Part shown: one piece after another, positions 13,022 to 13,086 of the stretch
How the letters are laid out: the number at the start of each line of letters is the position of its first letter
Numbering within the stretch: position 1 is the stretch's first letter
Source of the DNA: Solirubrobacterales bacterium
GTDB taxonomy: Bacteria > Actinomycetota > Thermoleophilia > Solirubrobacterales > Solirubrobacteraceae
NCBI GenBank assembly: GCA_025964075.1
Contig: JAOPZQ010000602.1
Coordinates: 1-13,086, forward strand
Length of the DNA stretch: 13,086 nucleotides
Direction: 5' to 3'
Notes under the pieces: model-generated
The model's input: only the letters and a program-made list of their open reading frames with translations
Databases searched by the model: none
What the model was told of the DNA's origin: nothing
Made by a program: the position numbers and the translations under genes

Positions 13022-13086
13022 ACTTCGGCCTCTCCCACGAGCAGACGCTGTTGCGCGAGGCGGCCGCGGACGCGCTCTCGCGGATC
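13018..13086 (+). CDS. Second acyl-CoA dehydrogenase, N-terminal fragment (cut by right edge)
   Basis: Only 23 codons are visible, reading VNFGLSHEQTLLREAAADAL and three further residues. This is typical of the first helix of an acyl-CoA dehydrogenase, which often begins 'MDF.LTEEQ.LLR'. The GTG overlaps the preceding dehydrogenase TGA by 4 bases, so the two are translationally coupled. Such pairs are known in mycobacteria as alpha2-beta2 heterotetramers (FadE26-FadE27, FadE28-FadE29 in cholesterol side-chain degradation). That precedent makes a two-subunit enzyme likely here, but the rest of the gene lies outside the window. Confidence 0.75.
   Translation, partial: MNFGLSHEQTLLREAAADALSRI

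Overview
This is a high-GC, gene-dense stretch of bacterial chromosome. It suggests an actinomycete-type organism, most likely Thermoleophilia/Solirubrobacterales. That placement is an inference: it rests on very GC-rich third codon positions, frequent GTG starts, several TANNNT boxes 6-7 bases before start codons, secreted enzymes with Arg-rich or collagen-like C-terminal modules, and an actinobacterial YkcB-type glycosyltransferase. I saw no RNA genes, insertion sequences, CRISPR arrays or phage genes.

Left part (1-3773): an OmpR-class response regulator and its histidine kinase (cut by the left edge) are read leftward with a 4-base overlap. They diverge from a polytopic membrane glycosyltransferase of the GT39/YkcB type. 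The short shared upstream region carries a candidate -10 box and GGTT repeats.

Middle (3783-6814): a tight rightward run follows the glycosyltransferase: a secreted PHB-depolymerase/LpqC-like esterase, a 72-residue protein of unknown function, a rhomboid protease, and a secreted lipase of the Candida antarctica lipase B type with an Arg-rich C-terminal module. Genes overlap by 4-8 bases or are separated by 9, so they are probably co-transcribed, although two also carry their own -10-like box. The run ends at a hairpin shared with a convergent leftward gene (6907-9615). That gene encodes a large secreted alkaline-phosphatase-fold phosphoesterase with a 13-triplet collagen-like linker and a basic C-terminal domain.

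Right part (9742-13086): a PhzF-family isomerase-like gene and an SRPBCC protein resembling mycobacterial Rv0910 are read leftward. A TetR repressor, also leftward, diverges from a pair of overlapping acyl-CoA dehydrogenase genes; the second is cut by the right edge. Two near-identical 24-bp imperfect palindromes flank the TetR gene. One lies in the TetR/acyl-CoA dehydrogenase divergent promoter and the other in the SRPBCC promoter, where it overlaps the TetR stop codon. Together these look like a small self-contained acyl-CoA (lipid or steroid-like) catabolic regulon.

No unmistakably new multi-gene system is present. The most useful leads are the two-operator TetR regulon, the repeated leaderless-type start architecture, the collagen-stalked phosphoesterase, the CALB-like lipase with its C-terminal module, and the small protein coupled to the rhomboid gene.
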